Positions 11,079 through 21,240 of a DNA stretch of 64,000 bases are shown here, piece by piece. Source of the stretch: Rattus norvegicus (taxonomy: Eukaryota > Chordata > Mammalia > Rodentia > Muridae); assembly GCF_036323735.1 (NCBI RefSeq), contig NC_086025.1, forward strand, positions 111,674,688 through 111,738,687, in the 5' to 3' direction. A program made the position numbers and the translations under genes. The notes under the pieces were generated by a model, which was not told the DNA's origin, ran no database searches, and saw nothing but the letters and a program-made list of their open reading frames with translations. Every line of letters begins with the position of its first letter. The stretch's first letter is position 1.

Positions 11079-12679
11079 ATGCATCCTCCTGTGCTCATCT
11101 CCTTTTTGGCACAAAAACTCCAAACCCTCTCTTCCAACTAATTTGAGAGCTGCATCACACTGGTTAGTGTGAGGTGTACAGCCATCCCGCTGTGAGATAC
11201 ACACCTGAGGATTTCCTTCCTCTGTCACTATCTACGCACCTAGCGGCCATTCCCCCTCCCCACACCTGCCCTCTACCCCAGCTCCCAGTGACCACTCTCC
11301 TCACTGCTCTCCGCAGGCTGACCCCACTGTGTCTGGACCATACGGCCCTCATCCATCCACAGATGCAGGTTGGCGCTGCTCCTTGCACTCCTGGTTAATA
11401 CAGCCAGGGCCTAAGAATGCAAATATCTCAACACACAGCTTCCTCCCCTCACTATGTGGGCGCTCTCCTCATACAGTGTTCCCAGTTTAAGTTCTTTGAG
11501 AGGCCACGTACTGTTTTCCATGATGGCCCTACTTCCCAAGAGAGCTGGAGAGCCCCCATCTTCCCTCCATCTTTACTTTTCTGCTCTCTCTTCCCTGGGT
11601 TTCTCTGGATGTCTGCCCATCTGGTCAACAAGCCTGCTTCAGGCTACAGTGGGAGCCTCCCAAAGTGCTCGGGCGGGGGAACTTGGAGTAGGTGGGGGAA
11701 ATAAGCTTTTGAGGGTCAACAGGAAAGGGCACAGCTGAATCCTGGGATGCTCACTCTCTCCTCTTTGTTATCAAAGCTGCTGCCTGACACTGGGCTCCTC
11801 TCCTGTGACAGTTCTATAGTTTCCAAGTGTTTCTCTGAGCAGGCTTTTGTGTGTGTATGTGTGGTGTGTGATCAGAGGACATCTGTGTGCTTAGCCTGAT
11901 GTCTCTTCCCTGGCAGCTAGACTCTTCTGCCTGGGGATGTTCGACACCCCTCCCGAGGGAGGCCTCGTCTGTGCTCCCCCCTTTGATGTGTTTAAAAACC
12001 CTCAGCTCAGCGCCTGCACTCTGTCTGCTGCAGGCGCTGCTCTCTTATCCTCTCGTCCAGGGATTGAACATACTGAACTTGCTGAGCAAGCAGTCAGGGA
12101 TGCTCTGCTCTCTCTGGAAGTGCATTTGGGCTTAAAGAATGGTTTCTGCCCATTTGTGAGCAGAAGCCAGGGCAGCCTTCACTTTTCCACTGGACTACAG
12201 GATTTACTGGCACATGCCACAATCACAAATGTCGCCCGCCCCCGTCCCCAAGCTTAGTGATTTACATTCCTGAGTCAGACTTCCTGATTTATATCTTTCA
12301 TGCCTATAATTTCTCAGAGCAGAGAAGGAGCGGGTTTTGGGGGGTAACACCTATTACTCTTTGTGTTGCCCAGTTGGCTTGGGCCGGGACGGAGGCCATA
12401 GCTTGGTTCAGTTCTGGGAGAGTGGGCAGCTCCACTCTGGAGACATGCTGTGGAGAGCCAGATGTGTGGCATCTGCATGGGCTGGTCCTTAAAAGCCACA
12501 CCATCCCACTATGGCCTAGCACTGGGATACAGGGTCTCAGGAGGATGCTGCAAGGAGCTTACTGTGTCTAGATGTGACAAGGGGGCATCTTCCCTTCAGA
12601 TGAGGAGGACAAAGGTTGAAACTTCCTGCAAACTAACACTGTGTCCACAGCTGGCAGGGCCCTGAGCATCCCTCTAAAC
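11079..12679. other. No gene recognised
   Basis: A C/T-richer stretch of 1.6 kb. Overlapping ORFs of 80-106 codons at 11.4-12.3 kb lie in competing frames. None has splice context or a familiar domain. Confidence 0.55.
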
Positions 12680-12905
12680 CAGTGGTTCTCAACCTTGCTA
12701 GTGTTACAACCCTTTAATACAGTTCCTCATGTTTGATGACGTCCAACCATAACATTATTTTCTTCACCGTGATGTTGCTACCGTATGAATTGTAATCAAA
12801 TCATCTCTGTTTTCTGATGGTCTTAGGAGACCCCTCTGAAAGGATCATTAGACCTCCTGCAGAGCAGAAGTCCCCCCCCACACACACACAGGTTGAGAAC
12901 TCTTG
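12680..12905 (+). mobile_element. URR1-like hAT DNA transposon
   Basis: The terminal inverted repeats are CAGTGGTTCTCAACCT on the left and AGGTTGAGAACTCTTG on the right. The interior has CCCTTTAATACAGTTCCTCA and TTTTCTGATGGTCTTAGG. These match the rodent non-autonomous hAT-Charlie element URR1. An 8-bp target-site duplication flanks it, CTCTAAAC at 12672 and CTCTAAAG at 12906 (7 of 8), as hAT transposition produces. Confidence 0.87.
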
Positions 12906-12913
12906 CTCTAAAG

Positions 12914-13371
12914 GGTGTCCAGCAGCAGTAACAGGCATGTGGCTCTGTTAACTCAGACAATTGCCAAGAGCTGGGTCCAGAACCTGGATCCACCCCGTTG
13001 ACCCTCTCTTCCCTCAAGTCCATGGCTGACTTTCGTATCCGAGGTCAATACCTGGAGAAGTCTCTTACCATGGACAGGAGATGACTGATCTCTCAGGTCT
13101 CAACCCTCCTCTCATCTACCACTGCCTGTGGAGGAATATTCTAGCTCGTACTGGCACGAGCTAGCCCATGCCACAGGGCAGGTGGGGGAGTCCTGCTGGT
13201 GTGTGACACGTGTATAGTCATTCTCTGTCCCTCACTCGGACCCAATAACCCTACAACTTTCTCTGCCTAGAACCTTCTTCCGACACCCACATGGCTCCTG
13301 CTGTACACCAGTCATTTTATCAACGAGGCATCTCCTGCTACGTCAAATGGATGACGTGGCCTTGGCTTCCA

Positions 13372-13372
<1 letters not shown>
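12914..13372. other. No gene recognised
   Basis: Unassigned unique-looking sequence between the hAT element and a TC microsatellite. Confidence 0.5.
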
Positions 13373-13430
<58 letters not shown>

Positions 13431-13440
13431 CCTTTCTCTG
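13373..13440. repeat. (TC)n microsatellite
   Basis: An uninterrupted TC run to about 13423, then a T/C-rich end. Confidence 0.97.
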
Positions 13441-13499
13441 CTTAAGGCTCTCCTTCTGTTGAGTGTGGGATTCTCGCCCCCGAGTGCATGGATGAAACA

Positions 13500-13673
13500 A
13501 GAGCTGGAAAGATGACTCGGCAGTTAAGACCACTTGCTGTTCTGAAGACCCAGGTTCGGTTCCTAGCACCCTCAGCAGGTGCTACCTGTAACTGCAGTCC
13601 CAGAGGATCCAACACCTTCTTCTGGACTTCTTGGGCATGTAACTGGTACGCAGAGAGACATGTAGACACACAT

Positions 13674-13711
<38 letters not shown>

Positions 13712-13735
13712 ACTAAAAAAAGGTAAATCTTTTAG
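13500..13735 (+). mobile_element. B3/B2 SINE with (CA)n tail
   Basis: AGAGCTGGAAAGATGACTCG (head), CCAGGTTCGGTTCCTAGCAC and GGATCCAACACCTTCTTCTG, then a (CA)n run at about 13668-13710 and a final A-rich segment. Confidence 0.78.
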
Positions 13736-13929
13736 AAAACGATAATTACAAAATGCTTTGGATAAATGAATGAGCCTTGTCGGTAGAGTTTCTCTGTAGA
13801 AATTGTGCCCTCCATGATTCAAAGAGGGTTGGAAAGATTGTAAGGGGCTGGAGGGCAGGGAGGCCAGGCTGAAGGAGTGTCTTCAAGAAATGATAGGACC
13901 ATTGCACCCATGAGCTCATAGCAGCCATG

Positions 13930-14130
13930 GCTGACTGCAAAAGATGAAGCCGGTCAACGCTCCAACGAGAGGGCAGGGAGGGATCTCAAGCCCCCACTCC
14001 TAGCTTAGGGATTAATGGTAGTTGAAGGCTTCTTGTGAGGGGGAGGAGTCGGTTTTCTTGTAGGTTAGCCATACTCCAGTGGATGGCCACGCACCCATGA
14101 CAGCATGGGCAGCACAAATATGACTTGTGG

Positions 14131-14193
<63 letters not shown>

Positions 14194-14330
14194 AATGTGG
14201 ACTTGAAAGGGAGTAGCAGGTAGGGGCAGGGACCTGGGAACAGCTAATGATGGGGGAGTCGTGAACAGGACCAAAACTCATTGCATGAAAAATTTAGTAA
14301 AAATATTATATTTAAAAAAGAAAAAAGGAA
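13930..14330 (+). mobile_element. L1 (Lx-like) 3' UTR with internal (GA)n
   Basis: CCCCACTCCTAGCTTAGG, TACTCCAGTGGATGGCCACG and GCATGGGCAGCACAAATATG are hallmark blocks of rodent L1 3' UTRs. A pure GA tract (14134-14188) interrupts it. AAAAAAGAAAAAA at the end is the remnant poly(A). Confidence 0.72.
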
Positions 14331-15164
14331 TGGCATCTTGGTAGCTAGTGGGACAGCAGTACCATGGAGGGAAGAGAGAGGCCCCCTTAGACGCCTTGAC
14401 CTCCAGGCCTCAGGACAGGTCGGGTGTGGCTGCCCCCGCCACAGCTCACAGAGCCGCATCTGATACACCGTGTCCACCACTGTGGAGTTTAATTTAGCCA
14501 ATGTCTTGGCTGCAAGGGACAGCTGGTAAATTTAGTCGGGGGATTAAGAAACGTATAAGATGCATAACTCCTTAAAAGGAACTGGGTGTCCAGGGAGAAG
14601 CAAAGCCGGAGCTCCCCGGGTTTGGCCGTGAAAGGCGAGGTAGCGTCCCTCCCGGTCGGGTGGAGCCAAGGACCGGGTTTGCTGAGTCTTCCGAGGGGCA
14701 GCATGGGGGTGGCTCAGCACTGGGGGCAAAGCCAGTGGCTGAGAGAGTACCCGGCTCTAACCTGCTGACAAGGAGCGTCTTCAGCCACCAGGCCGTCTAG
14801 AAACCAGAAATAAATAGGTGGACTGGCTACTGTGAGAAAATGAGAAAGCTCTGCAGGGGGGAAAATAGAGAATTGATCTGCACAGAGCTTCACACAGAGC
14901 GTGTAGAGGGAGAGATGGACGAGCCGGCAGGAAAGGGTCCCAGGTCACCAACAGGACAGTGGCAAGGAAGAAGACCAGGCGAGGGATGCTTGTCTTCTAA
15001 CAAAAACACACAAAACTAAGCCAGGCCCTGAACCAATCGGATTCTAAAAAATTTAAATGCTGATCAGAAGTGACAGTGAGGGTGGAGAGGCCAATAGAGT
15101 TCGCTTAAGGAGCACATGCCCTTTGACCCAACAACTACGCCTCTGCGCTTACTGTAAGAATAGT
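14331..15164. other. No gene recognised; local CpG cluster
   Basis: Between about 14590 and 14760 CpGs are denser than in the surroundings (GCCGGAGC, CCCCGGG, GGCGAGG, CCCGGTCGGG). There is no exon or promoter motif set I can defend. Confidence 0.4.
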
Positions 15165-15298
15165 CTTCGGTTTTTCCAGATAGGGCCTCATCATGTGGTT
15201 CAGGCTGGCCTTGAACTCACTGTGCAGCTGAGGACGACCTTGAACTCGTGATCCACCCGAGTTGGAGGGATGGCAAGTATGTGCCTCCCCGGCATTGA
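15165..15298 (-). mobile_element. B1-related SINE
   Basis: Antisense B1 blocks: GTTCAGGCTGGCCTTGAACT, then a second related GACCTTGAACTCGTGATCCA and ATGGCAAGTATGTGCCTCCC. Confidence 0.6.
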
Positions 15299-15589
15299 GA
15301 ACACTTCAGTAACAGCACCAATAAACCAAACACCTCCAGTCTGCACCAGTGAGAGACCAGGTCGCCCCAACAACGCCTCATGCATTCTTCTGAAACAGGA
15401 AAAATCCAGGCTTGGTGGAACCTTCCTGAAATCGGGGAGACACACAGTGTGACAGTCTGTGACATGTGACAAGGCCATATTATGAGGTACCTTGAGGCTT
15501 CTCTATTTCATTGAAACCCATTATTTTGTTCAATTGCCCTGAAGTTCAGAATCCACCCCTATACATTTTCATTTTTATGTTTTATGGTT

Positions 15590-16240
15590 TCCTCTCCCTC
15601 CTCCTCTCCTTCCTCCTCCTCTCCCTTCTCCTCCTCTCCCTTCTCCTCCTCTCCCTTCTCCTCCTCTCCCTCCTCCTTTCCCTACTCCTCTTCTCCTTCC
15701 TCCTCTCCCTCCTCCTCTTCTCCTTCCTCGTCTCCCTCCTCCTCTTCTCCTTCCTCCTCTCCCTCCTCCTCTTCTCCTTCCTCGTCTCCCTCCTCCTCTT
15801 CTCCTTCCTCCTCTCCCTCCTCCTCTTCTCCTTCCTCCTCTCCCTCCTCCTCTTCTCCTTCCTCCTCTCCCTCCTCCTCCTCTCCTTCCTCCTCCTCTCC
15901 TTCCTCCTCCTCTCCCTTCTCCTCCTCTCCTTCCTCCTCCTCTCCTTCCTCCTCCTCTCCCTTCTCCTCCTCTCCTTTCTCCTCCTCTCCCTCCTCCTTT
16001 CCCTACTCCTCTTCTCCTTCCTCCTCTCCCTCCTCCTCTTCTCCTTCCTCCTCTCCCTCCTCCTCTTCTCCTTCCTCCTCTCCCTCCTCCTCCTCTCCTT
16101 CCTCCTCCTCTCCCTTCTCCTCTCCCTTCTCCTCCTCTCCCTCCTCCTTTCCCTACTCCTCCTCTCCTTCCTCCTCCTCTCCCTCCTCCTCTTCTCCTTC
16201 CTCCTCTCCCTCCTCCTCCTCTCCCTCCTTCTGCTCCTCC
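15590..16240. repeat. 650-bp pyrimidine tract, (TCCTCC/CTCTTC)n
   Basis: Essentially purine-free on the plus strand apart from a few G and A. It is made of CTCCTCTCC, CTTCCTCCT and CTCCTCTTC modules with higher-order repetition: a block with CCTCCTTTCCCTACTCC occurs at about 15670, 15990 and 16145. The long Leu/Ser/Pro-only frames across it are composition artefacts. Confidence 0.97.
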
Positions 16241-18097
16241 TTCAATTCATGTGATTTTAGTTTTATGTTGGTTTGTTCTGTGCTTTGAGATAGCGTCTCT
16301 TCACCAAGACTAGCTGGCCAATGAGCCCCCAGAGGATCTACCCATTTGCTCCCTGCCCAGTACTGCTACACCTGGCGCTTACACAGCCACTGGGATCCTG
16401 AACCCAGTTCCTGAGGGCTATGCAGCTGCTGAGCAGTTCAACACCAACAGGGAGCCATCTCCGTCTCTCATTTTCACAATGTAGAAACAAGAACATGGGA
16501 CCTTGGAGATACACACAGGCCACAATCCCTCCTTCTCTAGGCCTCCCAGGTTGAGCTCCCAGCGTGCCTCCCCAGTGTGACATCAAAGGCCTTCCTGAGC
16601 GGATCCCAGGGACCTTGCCTCCTCTCCTGTCTCATATCTCCTATCCTGTTTTACCTTCAACCCACACACCATCTCCTAGGCCTGAACTTTGAGCTGTACC
16701 TACTGCTCGTTTGACGCTCTCCATGCCCTAGGGCCTCCCTCAGTGCCTGACACGCACGCCAGGCTTTGTAGAGCTTGTGCATCCGTGAGGTCATGAACAG
16801 AAGCAAAAGCTCTGAGCCACAGCGGAGTCCATGCCTGCTGGTGTCATGACTTCCGTGAGTCACACTCAAAATGCTTAAGCACAACTGTGTGGTCAGCAAG
16901 CAGTGTCCAGTGCCAGACACTAACCCTTGCAGTGCTAGAAAGGGTCCTGGGGTCTGGGAGGAGCCTGTGTTAGTTGGTCACCCTGAGGAGACACTGACTT
17001 TAACCACTCATCTTCCTCTCCAGAAAGTCCCTCTCATCCTGGGCCTCAGCCTCTTCTCTCCCTGCTTCCCTGTGCCCCACCCTGCCCCTCTGCAGGTCAC
17101 CTCCATCTTTAGAATATTACTTTTTGGAGGCTTTTATTTTGAAACTTGTACAGGGTTCAGAAAATGGGTGACCTGTTTCCCGCCCCACCCCCACCCCCGA
17201 GTTTGTCCACAGGGCTTGGAAGGCCTCCCTCGCCGCATGCCACATGGCACCGTGAACACCCATCTGGCCCCACACTTTTGCCTAAAGATCTTTCGCTCCC
17301 AGGATCCCTAGGCCTCAGAATGGGGACAGTGAGTTTGGAACCTGAGCAAGGGTCAAGGCCAGAGGCGAATTTTAGAAGAGTCATTGCACCTGATGTTTAT
17401 GCTGGAGTGATGGCCACTTAGCCTTGAAGTGATCCCTTGTAAATAATCAGTGGCGGTTCTCCGAAATTTATGGAGCTGCTCTTGGGAATTTCAGAACCTT
17501 AGCATGACCTCAGTCATAAGACACCCCAGAATTCTTATAATGACTGTGTTTGCTTAGGTAACGGCCCCCTAAGATCTGATAGGAGATTTTGGTATGCTGG
17601 AACTGGCTTGCTAAACGGCCTCTTGTATAGCGATCAGTAAAGCTTCTGTGAAGTGTTCAGTCCTAGAGAGGCTGGTCCTCCTGCCACCCAGAAGCCTAAA
17701 TTCACCCTTCAGTGAGTGTCGCTCCATCACTCATCCCATGTAATCCAAAGCCCAGACACGAGGCGAGGCCTCAGGGTACAAGTCTAATTACAGCCTCATG
17801 GTAGACAGAGGCAGGGTGATTGTAACCAAAGGCAGAGAGACCTCTAAACAAAATAACTGAAACATAAGAAAGAAGGCAGATGCTGCAACTCAGTGGCAGG
17901 AAGCGTGCCTGGAATTGAAAGGCCCGCCCAGGTGGATCTCCGGTGTGGTAATCAAGACATGGATGGGCAAAACCCCAGACCTCCGAACAATAGCAAGGAG
18001 CAGCAGGAGACAGGCAAACGGACACTTCCTCAGACTCATCCACAGCTACTTGCAGACTGGACCTCCTTCGATACAGCTGTCCAGTGACCCAGAAATA
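16241..18097. other. No gene recognised
   Basis: 1.85 kb of mixed unique-looking sequence. A 146-codon frame at 16871 lacks domain or splice support. Confidence 0.5.
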
Positions 18098-18195
18098 CTT
18101 CAGGGTGTATAGGTGTTTGGGAGACTGACGCAGGAGGACTCTTCGGATCCAGCAGTTTGAGGCTAGCCTGAGTAACATAGGGAGACCCTTCTAGA
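18098..18195 (+). mobile_element. B1-like fragment
   Basis: TGTTTGGGAGACTGACGCAG, GCAGTTTGAGGCTAGCCTGA and GTAACATAGGGAGACCCTT resemble the 3' half of B1. Confidence 0.45.
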
Positions 18196-18579
18196 TAAAA
18201 TAATGGAGATGCTGACTCCTAGGCAGTTGAACCAGAAGTTCTGGGCCATGTGGAATGTTGAACGATGAATGCTGTCTGTCTGGGATGCCAAGGCTCACCT
18301 GCCAGGCCAGTAGCCATCTTTAAAATGAGAGGCTCTCTCCACGTGTCTGTTTCTCCAGAGACTTCATGGTGTCCGTCTCTGAATGTGTGGCACAGTCTGA
18401 AATGTGGCAGGTGGGGTGAAGAGGAGTGGCTGGGTGGGGTGGGGGTGGAGGTAATGCCACATCACTCTGGCAGTCCCGTGCCTCCCTCCATTTGTAAACA
18501 GTCTACTTCATCTGTTCTGCTCACAGAAGTGCTGAGAGAATGAAGGCAAAGCCGCTGGTGACTTGGTGCTTGCACCTGG

Positions 18580-18862
18580 CTCCTCCACCTGGCTTCTCCA
18601 CCTGGCTCTTCCCCCTGGCTCTTCCCCCTGGCTCCTTCCCCTGGCTCCTCCCCCTGGCTCCTCCCCCTGGCTCCTCCCCCTGGCTCCTCCCCCTGGCTCC
18701 TCCCCCTGGCTCCTCCCCCTGGCTCCTCCACCTGGCTCCTCCACCTGGCTCCTCCACCTGGCTCCTCCACCTGGCTCTTCCCCCTGGCTCCTCCCCTGGC
18801 TCCTCCCCTGGCTCCTCCCCCTGGCTCCTCCCCTGGCTCCTCCCCCTGGCTCCTCCCTCAGA
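18580..18862. repeat. 13-bp minisatellite (CTGGCTCCTCCCC)n
   Basis: About 22 tandem units of CTGGCTCCTCCCC with variants (CCTCCACCTGGCT, 12-bp units CTCCCCTGGCT near the right end). Because 13 is not a multiple of 3, one repeated peptide appears in all three frames of each strand. The overlapping Glu/Pro/Gly-rich and Pro/Ser/Trp-rich frames are therefore artefacts. Confidence 0.97.
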
Positions 18863-18964
18863 TGAGACTCTGCTGAGGGGTCACGAGGGCCCAGGAAGCA
18901 GCAGATGCTCTGAAATGAGAGGGGTGGAACTTGAGTCCCTTAGGGCCCTTGTCACCCCTATGAC

Positions 18965-19550
18965 TGTCTTAGTTTCTGTTCTATTGCTGTGAAGAGAAGC
19001 CATGATGAAGGAAACTTACAAAAGAAGGCACTTAGTTTGGGTCTCACTGCTCCAGGGGGTAGGTAGTAGAGTGTGTCCATTGTGGTGGTTTGAATGAGAT
19101 GGCCCTGTTTGAATCCCTGGTCCCACACTGGTAGAACTATTTTGGGAAGGATTAGGGGTGTGACCTTGTTAGAGAGAGTGTGTCACTGTGGGGTAGATAG
19201 ACTGTGAAGTTTGCAAACTCAGTCTTGCTCTCCGCCTCCAACTTATGGATAAGATGTAAGCTCTCAGCTACTGCTTGGGCTCCATGCCGTGCCTGCCTGC
19301 CTGCCTGCTGCCATGCTCCCACCATGATTGTCAGCGACTCACTCTGAAACTGTAAGCAAGCTGATGAAATGCTTTCTTTTATAAGTTGCCTTGGTCAGGG
19401 TGTCTCTTCACAGCAATAGAACTGTAACTAAGACACCATCATGCCTGGGAGCACGGCAGGAGGATGGCAGGCATGGTGCTGGAGCAATAGCCGAGAGCTT
19501 CCGTGTTGAAACAATAACCATGAGGCAGAGAGAGGAAAGAGCTGTCAAAT
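18965..19550 (-). mobile_element. Older antisense rodent LTR, split by a nested insertion
   Basis: 18965-19080 reads GTCTTAGTTTCTGTTCTATT, GCTGTGAAGAGAAGCCATGA. 19436-19550 continues with CCATCATGCCTGGGAGCACG and GGCATGGTGCTGGAGCAATA. Together they are one antisense copy of the same LTR family, interrupted by a plus-strand copy at 19081-19435. Confidence 0.7.
19081..19435 (+). mobile_element. Rodent LTR inserted into an older LTR
   Basis: It runs from TGTGGTGGTTTGAATGAG to CTGTAACTAAGACA, so it has TG and CA ends. Internal blocks are GGGAAGGATTAGGGGTGTGA and AGCTCTCAGCTACTGCTTGG. CCAT stands on both sides (19077-19080, 19436-19439) as a probable short target-site duplication. Confidence 0.78.
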
Positions 19551-19760
19551 TAAAAAGTCAGAGCATCCATTGATGCGTGGGGAAAAAATCACAGTACATA
19601 CATAGACCCTTAGGTAAGTTTTGTGATCGTGAAAATAAAAGCAGACTGTTGCTTTAACCAAAAGTCATGCTATAAACATCTTGGATGGAAGGAGGTGCTA
19701 GGCTTGAGAGAGAATTGGGTTCTGCTTTACAGAAATAGGAGACTAATGTATAATTTCAAA

Positions 19761-19784
19761 TACATACATACATACATACATACC
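19761..19784. repeat. (CATA)n microsatellite
   Basis: About six ACAT/CATA units. Confidence 0.93.
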
Positions 19785-20096
19785 ACCATTGAGGTCTGTT
19801 CAGAAACAAAAAACCATGCAGAGGAACTAACAGGGAAATGAACTGAGAAGTGTAGGAAACACCTTCCAGCAACAGTTAGGGTCTCCCTCAGACTTTGTTT
19901 TCAATTTTTCTTGCTTCATTAACCTTCGTACCAAGGAAGCCAGGAACACAGTACATACACCACTCTCCCCCCACCCTCCCCATCACCCTACAAACACTAG
20001 TCCCAGGACACCAGAAAGTTTGCACCTGAGAGGACAACCGGAGAAATATGGAGTGAAATTGATCATAATGAAAGCCAGATATGAGAATCAAAGGCA

Positions 20097-20097
<1 letters not shown>

Positions 20098-20127
<30 letters not shown>

Positions 20128-20236
20128 CTTCTTCTTCTTCTTCTTCTTCTTCTTCTTCTTCTTCTTCTTCTTCCTCCTCCTCCTCCTCCTCCTCCTCCTC
20201 CTCTTCCTCTTCCTCTTCCTCTTCTTCCTCCTCCTC

Positions 20237-20271
<35 letters not shown>

Positions 20272-20282
20272 TACTATTATCT
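20098..20282. repeat. (CTT)25-(CCT)n-(CTCTTC)n-(ATT)n triplet tract
   Basis: 75 bases of uninterrupted CTT (GAA on the minus strand), then about ten CCT units, a CTCTTC zone and about 13 ATT/ACT units. Poly-Phe, poly-Leu and poly-Lys frames here are artefacts. Confidence 0.98.
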
Positions 20283-20784
20283 TTCTAATTCACAAGGTCA
20301 GGATGCTTCCTGACCTTCACAGAAGCAAGATTAATAAACAGCTCCAGGATTTACCCTATGGGACCTTCACCCCTTCCCATGTAGAAGTCCCCCAGGAGGC
20401 TCACATCAGGTGACAAGATGGGGGCTTACAGGTCTGGAGCCCCCATCTTCCTCATTGCCCTGTTACTCACAGAGCGCTTTCTCCTCTGTCTGCTCTGGAA
20501 TCCTTTACCTTGTGGGGCTGTAGCCAGGTTTTACAGTGGGAGTGTTGGGTTTCTTCGGGGGTGGGAATGGAGGGGGGTCTTTGCTGATGTAAATGAAGCA
20601 CCTGCATTTGTGATGCAAATATTGATAAATCAATGAGGAAAAAAAACCCCATAGGAGCAGCAGCAGAGCCTGTGGCCAGGGACGAGGCTGGGAGGGACCT
20701 AAGGGCCCAGAGCACAAGCACAGTAGTGGTGGAAAGAGGGGACAAGAGGAAGAGTCAGAGTTACCTTGGTCCATCTTTTAAAGA

Positions 20785-20806
20785 CGGCTACTACATGGGT
20801 TTATTT

Positions 20807-20855
<49 letters not shown>

Positions 20856-21042
20856 TGTGTGCGTGTATGTGTGCGTGTGTGCGTGTGTGTGCGCACTTGC
20901 ACATGCCACAGCTTGCGTGTGGAAGTCAGGTGACAACTTGAGGGAGTGGGTTCTCTCTTTCCACCATGTGGGTCCTGAAAATCCAACTCAGGTGCCAGCA
21001 GGCAGATGTCATTGCCCACTAGGCTGACTCCTCAGCCCCATC
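20785..21042 (-). mobile_element. B3 SINE with long (TG)n
   Basis: After the TG tract, CTTGCACATGCCACAGCTTG, GGAAGTCAGGTGACAACTTG and TTTCCACCATGTGGGTCCTG, ending CTAGGCTGACTCCTCAGCCC, form an antisense B3. Confidence 0.75.
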
Positions 21043-21129
21043 TGGAGCCACATTTTGGAGTCATTGCCTATCTGCCTCTGCATGTGACTTACCTATGCTG
21101 TGGTGGTGATTGTGGCTATAGTCATTGTT

Positions 21130-21240
21130 ATTTTGAGGCAGGGTCTCTGGTAGCCCAGCCCTGGCCTAGAACTCACTATGTAGCTGAGGCTGACCCTGAA
21201 CTCCTGATCCTCCTGCCTCTGCTTCCTGAGTCCTGAGGTC
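21130..21240 (-). mobile_element. B1-related SINE
   Basis: TTGAGGCAGGGTCTCTGGTA, GGCCTAGAACTCACTATGTA and CTCCTGATCCTCCTGCCTCT are antisense B1 blocks. Confidence 0.75.

Noticed and set aside
15511..16288. 247- and 234-codon Leu/Phe and Ser/Pro frames
   Set aside because: Pure consequence of the pyrimidine repeat. Both frames are open at once and have no normal amino-acid composition.
18462..18992. Several 78-150-codon frames with periodic peptides on both strands
   Set aside because: 13-bp minisatellite read in every frame.
20020..20413. Poly-Phe, poly-Leu and poly-Lys frames
   Set aside because: Triplet repeats (CTT, CCT, ATT), not a coding homopolymer in a gene context.
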